Counted from the first letter of the stretch, positions 1 to 8,476 are shown. The stretch is DNA of 64,000 bases from Lachnospiraceae bacterium (GCA_910574185.1 CAJSZQ010000005.1:93868-157867); one strand, 5' to 3'. The notes: generated by a model not told the origin, from the letters alone. Program-made: numbers and translations.

Positions 1-1
1 G

Positions 2-1207
2 GATATTGTGAACGCCGGATTTGAAAATATGACTTTGGAATTAGATATGTGCTGTCCTTCCTTTGAGCTGGAATGTTATGGAAAATGGGAAGAGTACGGG
101 GAAACCATCGCTGACAGGAAGAGAATTTCTGAGTATCCGGCTGAAATAGGCAGTTTTTATGAGAAGATTCTTTCGGTATGTAATGAGAAATGCCTGAAGA
201 TTCCGGTCGCAAGAGGAGTTTCTCTTCCGAGGGATACAAAAAGAACGGATTTGAAAGAGGTACTGCTGTCTATCCATAAGGAGAGTATCCGGTTTTGCCG
301 GAAAGCAGGCTGCAGCGCTATAATGATTCGCCCACTATATTCTGATGGTGGAATCGAAAAAGAATGGGAAATTAATCGCGATTATTATCTTCAGCTTGTC
401 GATGTAGCTAGAGAGAATCTGGTGATGGTTCTGCTTGAGAATCAGTGCTGCAACAGAAATGGGCATATGGTGAGAAGTGTTTGCTCGGACAGTTATCAGG
501 CGGCAGAATGGATTGATGAACTGAACAGAGCGGCAGGTGAAGACAGGTTTGGATTCTGCATGGATGTAGGAGTGTGCAGCCTGTGTAAACAGGACATGTA
601 TGAGTTTGCCGTTACGTTAGGAAGCCGAATTAAGGCGGTTATTTTGCGTGACTGCGACGGGCAGCAGGAAGGCTCGATGCTTCCATTTACCTGTGCATAT
701 GGCGGGCAGGCGCAGACGGACTGGCTTCGTCTGATTCGGGGATTGCGGGAGATAGGGTTTGACGGAAATCTGATTCTTAATCTGCAGGATACGGCTGGTG
801 CATTTTCTCCATTGCTTCGTCCGCAGCTTATGATGCTTGCAAAGGCTGCGGCAGAGTATTTTAAATGGCAGATTGAGATTGAAAATATGCTGAAAAAATA
901 TGAATCCATTGTTCTTTTTGGCGCGGGAAATATGTGCCGTAATTACATGAAATGTTATGGAGAGAAATATCCGCCTTTATTTACCTGCGATAATAACAGC
1001 GAAATGTGGGGAACGGTATTTTGCGGGCTGGAGGTAAAGCCGCCAGAGGCCATTACGAAGGTTAAAGGAGACTGCGGGATTTTTATTTGTAATATATATT
1101 ATCGTGAGATTGAACAGCAGCTTAAGGACATGGGGATAGAACATATTGAGTTTTTCAATGATGAGTATATGCCGTCATTCCATTTTGACAGGCTGAAAGA
1201 GGTGTGA
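2..1207 (+). CDS. Sugar isomerase/epimerase-like TIM barrel with Rossmann-like C-terminal domain (5' end cut off)
   Basis: The frame is open from the window edge, and its first residues (DIVNAGFENMTLEL) align with residues about 19-35 of the next gene, so the true start lies upstream and about 20 N-terminal residues are missing. Residues up to about 280 look like a xylose-isomerase-like/AP-endonuclease-2 TIM barrel, the fold of many sugar-phosphate isomerases and epimerases. A second domain begins near the LFGAGNMCRNY motif, a Rossmann-type nucleotide-binding loop of the kind found in sugar-modifying enzymes. The gene ends 4 bp before the next barrel gene, so the two are probably co-transcribed. 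Supply or tailoring of a sugar for the neighbouring glycosyltransferases is an inference from context; the substrate is unknown. Confidence 0.72.
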   Translation, partial: DIVNAGFENMTLELDMCCPSFELECYGKWEEYGETIADRKRISEYPAEIGSFYEKILSVCNEKCLKIPVARGVSLPRDTKRTDLKEVLLSIHKESIRFCRKAGCSAIMIRPLYSDGGIEKEWEINRDYYLQLVDVARENLVMVLLENQCCNRNGHMVRSVCSDSYQAAEWIDELNRAAGEDRFGFCMDVGVCSLCKQDMYEFAVTLGSRIKAVILRDCDGQQEGSMLPFTCAYGGQAQTDWLRLIRGLREIGFDGNLILNLQDTAGAFSPLLRPQLMMLAKAAAEYFKWQIEIENMLKKYESIVLFGAGNMCRNYMKCYGEKYPPLFTCDNNSEMWGTVFCGLEVKPPEAITKVKGDCGIFICNIYYREIEQQLKDMGIEHIEFFNDEYMPSFHFDRLKEV

Positions 1208-1211
1208 GAAG

Positions 1212-2144
1212 ATGTGGCAAATCGGAGTCCAGACGAAGAATGTAATCGATGATTCTAATCCGAAAGATGGATTTGAAATGTTAAGAAGAGCAGGTTTTTC
1301 CTGTGCGGATTTTAGCCTGAACTCGTATCTTTTAAATACGTCTTTGTATAAATTCGAGCTGAACGACTTTTTTAATAAGTCTGTGAATGAGCTGGAAGCG
1401 TATTTTCAGCCGCATAAAGAAGGAGCAAAGAGCGCCGGGATTCGGATTAATCAGATGCATATGCCGTATCCAAACTATGTTCCCAATGGAAAAAAGGAGC
1501 TGAACGATTACTTGCGGGATGTTGTTGCGCCGAAGAGTATGCAGGTCTGCGCTTTTTTCGAGTGTCCGTATATTGTGGTGCATGGCTTTAAATTATCAAG
1601 GAATCTTGGCTCTGAGGAAGCAGAATGGCAGGAAACAGGGAAATTTCTGGATTCGCTTGCGCCGCTGGCAAAGGAAATGGGGATTACGATATGTGTTGAG
1701 AATATTTATGATATGATTGGCGGTCGTATTGTAGAAGGTCCCTGTTGTAATGTAAAAAAAGCCGTAGACCGAATTGACCGGTTTAATGAAAAGTATCATG
1801 CGGAAGTGTTGGGATTCTGTTTTGATACCGGGCATGGGAATTTGACAAGTCTTGATTTTGAAAAGTTTATAACAGAGCTTGGCGAACGACTGAAGGTATT
1901 TCATATTCATGACAATGATGGAATCAGAGACCTTCATCAGATACCGTTTACCTTTACAAAGACAAGAGAAAATACTTCTTCGACGGATTGGGAGGGGTTT
2001 GTACGAGGAGTGAAGGGGTTAAAGCAGGAACGTGTGCTGAGTTTTGAGACGGCGCCTGTTCTGGCTTCATTTCCGGATGAGATGAAAGAACAGGCGCTGG
2101 GATTTATTGCGCAGATAGGGAGATATTTTGCGGAGAGAATTTAA
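1212..2144 (+). CDS. Sugar phosphate isomerase/epimerase-like TIM-barrel protein
   Basis: This 310-residue single-domain protein starts at an ATG preceded by GAGGTGTGAGAAG. It shows the ordered motifs of the xylose-isomerase-like TIM-barrel family: INQMHMPYP, an ICVENIYD strand with the metal-type Glu-Asn, GFCFDTGHGN, and VFHIHDNDG with the terminal His-Asp pair. These acidic and His positions match the divalent-metal site of the family. It follows the preceding barrel gene by 4 bp and overlaps the end of the convergent glycosyltransferase gene by 4 bp. Isomerisation or epimerisation of a sugar for flagellin glycosylation is a context-based guess. Confidence 0.8.
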   Translation: MWQIGVQTKNVIDDSNPKDGFEMLRRAGFSCADFSLNSYLLNTSLYKFELNDFFNKSVNELEAYFQPHKEGAKSAGIRINQMHMPYPNYVPNGKKELNDYLRDVVAPKSMQVCAFFECPYIVVHGFKLSRNLGSEEAEWQETGKFLDSLAPLAKEMGITICVENIYDMIGGRIVEGPCCNVKKAVDRIDRFNEKYHAEVLGFCFDTGHGNLTSLDFEKFITELGERLKVFHIHDNDGIRDLHQIPFTFTKTRENTSSTDWEGFVRGVKGLKQERVLSFETAPVLASFPDEMKEQALGFIAQIGRYFAERI

Positions 2145-3325
2145 ATCTCCCGAATTGCAGTTAATATCCAGTCTGCGCAGTTGCTCCATGTGAGATTCTG
2201 AAGAACTTTTTCATATCCGTTCCGGATAATCTGTTCAGCCTTCTCAGTATCCTGCAGCAGCCGGGATGCGATATCCGGCAGCAGTTCTAAGTGTTTTAAA
2301 TCATAAAGCGCAATATCTGCTCCATCTGTAAAATGTGCGTCGACCCACCTGCTGGAATCGGTAAGAGGGAGAGAATGCTGTAGCAGCGTATTGAAGATTC
2401 TGTCATGAGTTCCTGACTTGAACCATGGAAATACATTCAAATTAATCTTTGCATTTGCCATTACATCAAGGCTTTGGGCATAAGGAACGCGGTCTGCAAT
2501 CCGGTGTACGTTGGGATACTTTGCTGAACTGTGGTTTTCCCATCCCCGTCCGAGGAGGTATAAGTTCAGTCCGGATTTTGCAAGAGCGGATACGACTTCT
2601 CCTCTCTGATACATCCGAATCGCCCAGTCTACATACTCAGAGCAGCGGAATATGGTTCTTAGAGTCTCCTCGGAAATACTCCATCCGGCCTGTTCCAGAG
2701 TGAGGAACACAGCCTGCTCGGTAGTAAGGCTGCTATCTTCAATCAGATTATGGTACATCTGGTGATAGAACTGCTGCATGTCACTATTTCCGGCAAGTAC
2801 TTGCTCCATCTCCGCAAGCTTGCTCTGGGGAGAGTAGTAGGTTGCTGAAAATAAGATATCGTATTTCCTCTGTTCAAAAGGAATAACCGGAGCGTTCTGC
2901 TTGGGAACAGTGCCAACATGAGGCATAAAATCAACATGCGAAACTTCGTTTTTGAAATATCTTTTTACATAGTCTACATGATCATAATCACAACAGAAAA
3001 GAAGGTAATTTTTCGGATGTTTCTTTAAAGAAGGATGAAAACGCAGGGGTGGGTCCATCAGAATATCTACCACAATTGTATTCCATGCATTCCATATGTC
3101 GATCAGAATACCATCCCGGATACACATCCCGTCAAAACAGATTGCCGAGTCAACTCTCGTGGAAGCAAATGCGACGAAATTCAGGTAAGAATGGGGGCTA
3201 TCGGCGGGGGGATTCAGTAAATCCAGAATAAATACCTCATGGCCCCGAAGCTTTAATTCCTGCTCTAATTGGTTGGTGAAGAAGTTAAAGGATTCGGTGT
3301 CTGTATAAAAAAGTGCAATTCTCAT
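2141..3325 (-). CDS. CgeB-like family glycosyltransferase
   Basis: The start is taken at the ATG that gives MRIALFYTDTESFNFF, because GAGGA lies just upstream; a longer frame reaching 3418 has no ribosome binding site. The 394-residue product has an N-terminal Rossmann half (cf. LRGHEVFILDL) and a C-terminal GT1-type half with LYLLGRGWEN, IADRVPYAQSLDVMANAKINLNVFPWF and HDRIFNTLLQ, the layout of CgeB/Glyco_trans_1_2 proteins. It is therefore probably a cytoplasmic nucleotide-sugar transferase. CgeB-like enzymes are frequent beside flagellins, so flagellin modification is likely but unproved. Its promoter region lies beside the third recombination-site copy (3447-3472). Confidence 0.75.
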   Translation of the reverse strand: MRIALFYTDTESFNFFTNQLEQELKLRGHEVFILDLLNPPADSPHSYLNFVAFASTRVDSAICFDGMCIRDGILIDIWNAWNTIVVDILMDPPLRFHPSLKKHPKNYLLFCCDYDHVDYVKRYFKNEVSHVDFMPHVGTVPKQNAPVIPFEQRKYDILFSATYYSPQSKLAEMEQVLAGNSDMQQFYHQMYHNLIEDSSLTTEQAVFLTLEQAGWSISEETLRTIFRCSEYVDWAIRMYQRGEVVSALAKSGLNLYLLGRGWENHSSAKYPNVHRIADRVPYAQSLDVMANAKINLNVFPWFKSGTHDRIFNTLLQHSLPLTDSSRWVDAHFTDGADIALYDLKHLELLPDIASRLLQDTEKAEQIIRNGYEKVLQNLTWSNCADWILTAIREI

Positions 3326-3362
3326 AATCTTATGTCCTCGTTTCCTTATTGTTATATTACGT

Positions 3363-3391
3363 ATTTTATCAGATGAGCAGGAAGAAGGCAA
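3363..3391 (-). promoter_or_regulatory. Putative sigma-A promoter of the CgeB-like gene
   Basis: Reading leftward, TTGCCT (3391-3386) is followed after 17 bp by TAAAAT (3368-3363), about 38 bp before the start codon. This would let the gene be expressed independently of the inversion switch whose third site copy lies just upstream. Confidence 0.4.
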
Positions 3392-3414
3392 CGTAATATA
3401 AAGTCTGTGCAGTC

Positions 3415-3510
3415 CCAAAATGGGCTTCCAGACGTGTCGGCGAACGGTCCGGTAAAGTACACTATATTGGACATTAGTAGTCCAATAAGTACACCTTGTA
3501 AAACGGCCGG
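3415..3510. repeat. Second copy of the left border of the flagellin switch
   Basis: This 96-bp block aligns with 8212-8307. From 3426 to 3507 there are only four mismatches in 82 bases. It includes the 26-bp recombination-site candidate and the inner stem-loop of the switch (arms ATTGGAC/GTCCAAT, 3466-3486). Homology stops at CGGCCG on the inner side. It is in the same orientation as the left border at 8.2 kb and opposite to the right border at 9.2 kb. Confidence 0.85.
3447..3472 (-). repeat. Third candidate 26-bp recombination site
   Basis: The site differs by one base from the left switch site at 8244-8269 and has the same AC centre (3459-3460), with GTCC/GGAC outer ends. Its orientation would give inversion with the right site (9193-9218) and deletion with the left site. 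Whether the recombinase uses it cannot be told from sequence. Confidence 0.6.
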
Positions 3511-3548
3511 ATTCCGTAACAGTGAAGCAGGAAGGCTTAACTGTTACG
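3508..3548 (+). repeat. Palindromic dispersed repeat (copy at 60367-60407)
   Basis: A 41-bp element with arms GTAACAGT and ACTGTTAC; the reverse complement of 60367-60407 matches it with very few changes. It abuts the switch-border block. It looks like a REP-type stem-loop repeat rather than a terminator because no T-run follows. Confidence 0.7.
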
Positions 3549-3576
3549 TTTGAATCCTATAATTTAAACTCGGTTC

Positions 3577-3606
3577 TTGTGTAAAAAGATATTAATAGAG
3601 TATAAT
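3577..3606 (+). promoter_or_regulatory. Putative sigma-A promoter for the AlbA/ATPase-type regulator
   Basis: TTGTGT (3577-3582), an 18-bp spacer and a perfect TATAAT (3601-3606) lie about 60 bp before the proposed start. The rest of 3326-3668 holds the switch-border copy and the palindromic repeat; no further gene is seen there. Confidence 0.45.
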
Positions 3607-3668
3607 ACAAATGATTACTTTTACATTATATTTTATTAGGGATATTATTGTTGGAAAGGGAACGACTA

Positions 3669-5171
3669 GTGGATTTTGATATAAAAAAATTTGATGAGTA
3701 TAGAGAAAACAATCGTATGGAAGTAAAAAAGGCAAAAGGCGGATTGCCAGATAGTCTTTGGTCCACATATTCTTCTATGGCAAATTGTTATGGCGGCGTA
3801 ATTCTTCTTGGAGTTGCAGAAGAAAATAATGGCAGCTTTGTAACAACTGGGCTTAAGAATGTAGAAAAATTGCAGAAAGACTTCTGGAATACAATCAATA
3901 ATGGAAAAAAAGTAAGTATTAATCTCTTGAATGATGAGGATGTGCAAACCTATAAAGTTGGAAACGATATTGTACTGGCTATTTATATCCCGATGGCCCA
4001 ACGAGAAAACAAGCCTGTTTATATCAATGACAATCTTTTTCATGGCACATTTCGTCGCAATGGAGAGGGTGATTACCATTGTACAAAAAGTGAGATCAAA
4101 GCAATGCTACGCGACCAAACAGAAGAAACTTCTGATATGAAAGTTCTTGAGGATTTCGAACTTAGCGATCTTAATATGGAGACGGTTCATGCATACCGTA
4201 ACAGACATGCTGCTTATCGCACCGAACATGTCTGGGAAGGACTTACAGATAAAGAATATCTGGAGAGAATCGGTGCAGCAAAAAGAGCAAAAAAAGACGG
4301 TAAACTACATCCCACCGTCGCGGGTCTTCTTATGTTTGGAGAAGAATACCGCATTCTGTACGAATATCCAGAATATTTTTTAGATTACCGGGAAGTGCTT
4401 GATCCTACAATACGTTGGACAGACAGAGTGCAGTCGACTTCCGGTGACTGGACGGGAAACCTTTTTGATTTCTTTTTTCGTGTATATAACAAATTAGTAA
4501 AAGATTTAAAAATTCCATTTCGATTAGATGGTATAACACGTATAGACGATACTTCCGTTCACAAAGCGCTTCGGGAAGCGCTTGCTAACTGCCTTATAAA
4601 TACAGACTTTTTTGTAGCAAGAGGTGTGGTTATTAGAAAAGATGCTGATAAAATAGTTATGGAAAATCCAGGTTATATCAGGACTGGCAAATATCAAATG
4701 TTAAAAGGCGGAATTTCTGATCCAAGAAATAAAGGATTAATGAAAATGTTCAATATGATTGGTATCGGAGAACGTGCCGGGAGCGGCGTACCGGATATTT
4801 ATGCCGTATGGGCTTCGCAAGGATGGGAAGAGCCTGTTATCGAAGAACAATATAACCCAGATCGTACAATTCTAACACTTGTTTTTTCTAAAAAACAAGC
4901 AGAAAAAACAAGCAGAAAAAACAAGCAGAAAAAACAAGCAGAAAAAAAGAGCAGAAGCGGTCAGGCTGCAAAAACTATAGAAAATAAAAAACGAATTATT
5001 TCATTTCTTGATTCCAAAGGAAGCTGTAAGGCTGCGGAAATTGCAGCATATATTGAACTTAGTTCAGCCAGAACAAGAGTTCTTCTTTCTGAATTAATAG
5101 AAGATGGAAAGATTCAGGCGACAGGCACCGGACGAGCACGTAGATATTGTTTAGAAGAGGCAGAAAACTAA
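3669..5171 (+). CDS. AlbA_2/Schlafen-type DNA-binding regulator with HATPase-like and winged-helix domains
   Basis: The GTG at 3669 is preferred because GGAAAGGGA sits 7 bp upstream; a TTG at 3648 is an alternative. The N-terminal part (EVKKAKGGLP, NCYGGVILLGV) is the AlbA_2 (divergent AAA_4) fold. The middle (HKALREALANCLINTDF, MENPGYIRTG, GIGERAGSGVPDIY) matches the ATP-binding HATPase_c_4 region of the same family. After a Lys/Gln-rich linker, the C terminus looks like a winged helix (AAEIAAYIELSSARTRVLLS). Such proteins are usually transcriptional regulators. The linker is encoded by a 13-bp tandem repeat whose unit number sets the reading frame. The gene sits between the third recombination site and the left cassette and overlaps the convergent glycosyltransferase by 4 bp. 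Confidence 0.75.
   Translation: MDFDIKKFDEYRENNRMEVKKAKGGLPDSLWSTYSSMANCYGGVILLGVAEENNGSFVTTGLKNVEKLQKDFWNTINNGKKVSINLLNDEDVQTYKVGNDIVLAIYIPMAQRENKPVYINDNLFHGTFRRNGEGDYHCTKSEIKAMLRDQTEETSDMKVLEDFELSDLNMETVHAYRNRHAAYRTEHVWEGLTDKEYLERIGAAKRAKKDGKLHPTVAGLLMFGEEYRILYEYPEYFLDYREVLDPTIRWTDRVQSTSGDWTGNLFDFFFRVYNKLVKDLKIPFRLDGITRIDDTSVHKALREALANCLINTDFFVARGVVIRKDADKIVMENPGYIRTGKYQMLKGGISDPRNKGLMKMFNMIGIGERAGSGVPDIYAVWASQGWEEPVIEEQYNPDRTILTLVFSKKQAEKTSRKNKQKKQAEKKSRSGQAAKTIENKKRIISFLDSKGSCKAAEIAAYIELSSARTRVLLSELIEDGKIQATGTGRARRYCLEEAEN
4890..4954 (+). repeat. 13-bp tandem repeat within a coding region
   Basis: Four perfect units of AAAAAACAAGCAG (4890-4941) are followed by a fifth with two changes (4942-4954). 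The unit is not a multiple of three, so gain or loss of one copy shifts the frame and removes the C-terminal winged helix. In protein it gives a 13-residue period of the type KKQAEKTSRKNKQ. Confidence 0.9.
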
Positions 5172-7024
5172 ATTATTTCTGCCTCTTCTAAAAGTTGTGA
5201 TTTCTTTTCCAGATAATTATTCAGATAATTTATGGAAATTTTCTTTTGTGGATAAAATTGGATAGCTTTTCGCAGAACGGTGGTACCATCTTTATATTCT
5301 CCAGATTCAATATTAGATAATACTGCTTCTATGCAAAATGCAAATCTATAATTGTAAGGAAGGATATAACATTTCGGCCCAGTAAGTATCCTTTCGTTGT
5401 ATAAAATTCTCGCTTCCATACGTATACTTGTACAATACTGTTCCAGAAGTTTTAGAAGTTTTTCATCTTCCACATCCTGGTTTGAAAACTGTTTTTCCAG
5501 AAACTGCTGTTCAAGTCTTCGGATATAAATTGAATAATCCGACAACGCAGGGGTTAATTTCTGTATAAAATCCGGCATATCCGATACATCCAGTTTTCCT
5601 GCCAGAATCTTTGCATACTCATCCCATGTTTCAATAGAAATCTGTTCTGCCAGCGGACTCAAAGAGCATCCCGTTCTCTTTGCAAATTCCACCACCTGAT
5701 GCATAACCTCTGTAGGGCAGTTACCAGCACAGATTTTAAAATACTCTTCCGCTTCTGTTATCTTATGCTCTTTTTCCGCATACAGCGCTTTCTGCAAGTT
5801 CACATAGGCATTGTCTGTCTGAAGATAAGAATAACCTTCCAGAATGGCTTCTTCCATCATTGGATATACCGCTTTCAATTTTTCCAGATTATCATAGTAA
5901 GCCTGAATCTGATTCTCGTCATTCCATGGCATCCAGGAAAGAATGTTTTTCAGCATTCCGATATCTTTTAGTTCGGCTGCAAAAAACAGCCCGACAACAT
6001 AAGCCGGTATTTCATGTTCCCTGGCTGTGGCATAGGTAATGGATGCTCCTGTCTGCCGCATTGCCTTCTCTGGATGTTTCTCCAGATACAACATCGTTTT
6101 ATGCAGACTCCGTACATGCCGAAGTCCGTTCTTATATTCCCTTAAATCCAGACATAGCGTAGCAAGGATGCTGTGAATGTGCGCCTGGCCTACTTCTAAG
6201 AGACGCGGGGAGCGTAAGATACGTTCGCCCTCTTTCAATGCTTCTTCTGGTTTCCCAACGACAGAAAGCATCAGCGGTAAGTGTACCTGCATCCATAACT
6301 CATAAGTATGGATTCTTTTCTCTTTACTGGCAAGCTTTAGCCCTTCCCGACAGTATTTGATTGCAGTAAGTTCATCATCAATATAGCGGTATTCCTGCGC
6401 CAGCTGCATACAATTATGTGCGGTAGGCTCCTTCTCATAAACTTTCAGAAGCAGCGAAGCATTCCGCTGAAACCGCGCCTTTCGGTCCGCTTCTGTACCG
6501 ACTCTGGCATAAGCATAGTGATGTACATAGCTGCTGAAACTCTTAAAGGAATCGGGGAATGGATACAGGCTCTCATGAATCGGTGAAACAAACTGTATAT
6601 CCGGCGTGAGACGGCACATCCGTCCCACGTGGGCGTCATTATAGGTTTTTCCCTCTAAGTCGTTATAATTACGCTGAATATATGTGGCCGCATCGTAGCC
6701 GCGGCACTCTCCGGTTTTAAAAAACTGGATAATCTCTGAAACATCCTCAAACCACTCGTCATCATCCAGATAAAGAAACCACTCTCCTTTTGCTTCCTTT
6801 AATCCGGCATTTCTGGCTTTTGCAAAATCATCGCACCAGGTGAAAGGGATGAGGTGGGAAGTATATTGTCTGGCAGTCTCTAATACGGCAGAATCTTTTC
6901 CGGTAAAGACAATAATTAATTCGCTATTCAACTCCCGAAGAAGAGGAGAAATAGAATCCAGACATTTTTTTAAAGTATCCATCCTGTCAGATACAAGCAG
7001 GGAAATGGTTAGTTGTAATTTCAT
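5168..7024 (-). CDS. Family 2 glycosyltransferase with TPR-like region, left-cassette copy (GT-A)
   Basis: The start is the ATG giving MKLQLTISLLVSDR, because AAGGAG lies at the right distance; upstream in-frame codons lack one. The 618-residue product opens with a GT-A fold: SELIIVFTGKDS, an FAKARNAGL substrate loop and the metal-binding LYLDDDEWFED. It continues with alpha-helical TPR-like repeats (for example CMQLAQEYRYIDDELTAIKYC). It is a close paralogue of the three genes at 10449-16316 and closest to the first, whose 5' DNA it matches at most positions. It lies downstream of the left flagellin on the same strand. Glycosylation of that flagellin is the natural inference. Confidence 0.82.
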   Translation of the reverse strand: MKLQLTISLLVSDRMDTLKKCLDSISPLLRELNSELIIVFTGKDSAVLETARQYTSHLIPFTWCDDFAKARNAGLKEAKGEWFLYLDDDEWFEDVSEIIQFFKTGECRGYDAATYIQRNYNDLEGKTYNDAHVGRMCRLTPDIQFVSPIHESLYPFPDSFKSFSSYVHHYAYARVGTEADRKARFQRNASLLLKVYEKEPTAHNCMQLAQEYRYIDDELTAIKYCREGLKLASKEKRIHTYELWMQVHLPLMLSVVGKPEEALKEGERILRSPRLLEVGQAHIHSILATLCLDLREYKNGLRHVRSLHKTMLYLEKHPEKAMRQTGASITYATAREHEIPAYVVGLFFAAELKDIGMLKNILSWMPWNDENQIQAYYDNLEKLKAVYPMMEEAILEGYSYLQTDNAYVNLQKALYAEKEHKITEAEEYFKICAGNCPTEVMHQVVEFAKRTGCSLSPLAEQISIETWDEYAKILAGKLDVSDMPDFIQKLTPALSDYSIYIRRLEQQFLEKQFSNQDVEDEKLLKLLEQYCTSIRMEARILYNERILTGPKCYILPYNYRFAFCIEAVLSNIESGEYKDGTTVLRKAIQFYPQKKISINYLNNYLEKKSQLLEEAEII

Positions 7025-7143
7025 GAGATAGCTCCTTATACATTTTGTAGTTGTAAAACCTGACAGAGTGGAATCGAAAAAGGTTTTATGGCATATATAC
7101 GCCACTCATTAACAGGTTTCGTTTAGAAAGTAAAACAACTAAG

Positions 7144-7174
7144 AAAAAAGCTCCTTCCGGAGAAGAAGCTTTTT
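7144..7174 (-). terminator. Terminator of the left flagellin
   Basis: On the minus strand, AAAAAGCTTCTTC and a GAAGGAGC arm flank a TCCG loop and run into a T-tract. It is the mirror of the terminator after the right flagellin and would make glycosyltransferase expression depend on read-through or on another promoter. Confidence 0.85.
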
Positions 7175-7195
7175 CCCATATGAAAATCCACCTAA

Positions 7196-8119
7196 TTACT
7201 GAAGTAACTGAAGAACTCCCTGTAGTACCTGATTAGCCTGAGCAAGCATAGCCTGAGCGGACTGAACAAGAATGTTATTCTTGGTGTAAGCCATCATCTC
7301 TTTTGCCATGTCTACGTCACGGATACGAGACTCAGCAGCTGTAATGTTCTCAGTCTGAACACTTAAGTTGTTGATGGTGTGATCCAGACGGTTCTGCATA
7401 GCACCAAAGTCAGAACGCATAGAAGAAACCATATCAATAGCAGCCTGTGCTACAGAAATTGCGTGTCTTGCGCTGTCAGCCTTTGTCAAATCAAGGTTCT
7501 TAATAGTTACTGCCTTTGCTCCAGTACCTTTTGTATCTGTAAATCCAGTTGTTCCTAATGTCTTTACAAAAGTTTTAGGATCTGTCTTATGAAGTCCAAG
7601 GCTCTCGGAATTCATCTTCTGGAATGTAACTTTCAACTGGTTAGCGGTCTCATGGGAATCACCTACATGAAGCGTAATCTTCTGAGTTGTTCCGCCAGCT
7701 GCAAATCCAGAGAACAGTTTTGTTCCGTTGAAGTTAGCAGTCTGGCTGATTCTGTCAATCTCATCATTCAGACGGTTAATCTCTTTCTGCATCTCCTGAC
7801 GGTTAGCAGTAGAGTATGTTCCGTTGGCAGCCTGTGTAGACAGCTCAACCATACGATTCAGCATAGAGTGAACTTCTGTCAGAGCGCCTTCAGCGGTCTG
7901 TACAAGAGAAATACCGTCGTTAGCATTCTTCTGAGCAGTCTCAAGACCTGTAATCTGAGCGCGCATCTTTTCAGAAATAGCAAGTCCGGCAGCGTCGTCG
8001 CCAGCGCGGTTGATTCTGTAACCAGAAGACAGTTTCTCTAAGCTCTTACCAACAGCAGAGTTGTTGTTCGTTAAGTTTCTGTGTGCATTTAATGCGGTAA
8101 TATTATGTTGAATTCTCAT
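7196..8119 (-). CDS. fliC: Flagellin, left cassette
   Basis: This is filament subunit protein. The start is MRIQHNITALNAHRNL, with AAGGAGG 6 bp upstream; the in-frame stretch before it is leader RNA. The 307-residue protein has the conserved D0/D1 ends: SSGYRINRAGDDAAGLAISE near the N terminus and MAKEMMAYTKNNILVQSAQAML near the C terminus. The central part (about residues 140-235) is short and differs from the right-hand flagellin, while the ends are almost identical in DNA as well. It ends ANQVLQGVLQLLQ, where the right copy has Pro (VPQ), the usual residue. In the present orientation no sigma-D-like promoter faces it, so it is predicted to be silent. Confidence 0.97.
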   Translation of the reverse strand: MRIQHNITALNAHRNLTNNNSAVGKSLEKLSSGYRINRAGDDAAGLAISEKMRAQITGLETAQKNANDGISLVQTAEGALTEVHSMLNRMVELSTQAANGTYSTANRQEMQKEINRLNDEIDRISQTANFNGTKLFSGFAAGGTTQKITLHVGDSHETANQLKVTFQKMNSESLGLHKTDPKTFVKTLGTTGFTDTKGTGAKAVTIKNLDLTKADSARHAISVAQAAIDMVSSMRSDFGAMQNRLDHTINNLSVQTENITAAESRIRDVDMAKEMMAYTKNNILVQSAQAMLAQANQVLQGVLQLLQ

Positions 8120-8144
8120 AGTTTTTCCTCCTTGAAATTGTGGA

Positions 8145-8164
8145 CAGGGAAGTCCTTTTCCCTG
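8145..8164 (-). promoter_or_regulatory. Leader hairpin with loop GGA before the left flagellin (CsrA-site-like)
   Basis: On the minus strand CAGGGAA and TTCCCTG form a perfect 7-bp stem around an AAGGAC loop; the ribosome binding site AAGGAGG follows about 10 bases later. A GGA in a loop plus a GGA in the ribosome binding site is the arrangement bound by CsrA in the B. subtilis hag leader. No csrA or fliW is visible in this window. Confidence 0.45.
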
Positions 8165-8243
8165 CATAATTATAAATTTTTTCTGTCTAAAAGGAAAATT
8201 CTGGACTAATCCAAAAATGTGATTCCAGACGTGCCGGCGAACT

Positions 8244-8269
8244 GTCCGGTAAAGTACACCATATTGGAC
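8244..8269 (-). repeat. Left recombination site of the flagellin switch
   Basis: A 26-bp imperfect palindrome with GTCC/GGAC ends, half-sites GTCCGGTAAAGTA and CACCATATTGGAC, and central AC (8256-8257). In inverted orientation it matches the right site at 20 of 26 positions, including the central dinucleotide. Its length and its non-palindromic 2-bp centre are as expected for a Hin/Gin-type serine invertase. The base-level boundary is inferred from where the long inverted repeat stops. Confidence 0.7.
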
Positions 8270-8439
8270 ATTAGTAGTCCAATAAGTATACCTTGTAAAA
8301 CGGCCGAATGGCCATAATGGGGTACCTGGAAGGTATACTTAGAAACATGTCATGAACTGAACCAGATTGTGTTTTTTCATATAAAATTCTTACACGCATA
8401 CTTTTATTTTTACCTTATTTAAGAATAAACATTTATTCG

Positions 8440-8445
8440 TATAAT
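8440..8445 (+). promoter_or_regulatory. Possible -10 element of the recombinase gene
   Basis: A perfect TATAAT lies 31 bp before the recombinase start, in an AT-rich stretch. No good -35 is seen at 16-18 bp, so this would be a weak promoter. It lies inside the invertible segment and would therefore work in both orientations. Confidence 0.3.
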
Positions 8446-8476
8446 TGAAAATAAAAAATCTACGAGGAGGTACTAT

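Noticed and set aside
496..909. Long antisense frame within the first isomerase-like gene
   Set aside because: It has no ribosome binding site and mirrors the codon pattern of the plus-strand gene, which has clear family motifs.
4890..4954. Tandem repeat considered as a CRISPR array
   Set aside because: Units are 13 bp with no spacers and lie in a coding frame.
8245..8290. The ATTGGAC/GTCCAAT stem-loop taken as a terminator
   Set aside because: No T-run follows on either strand; it more likely belongs to the recombination border or a protein-binding site.
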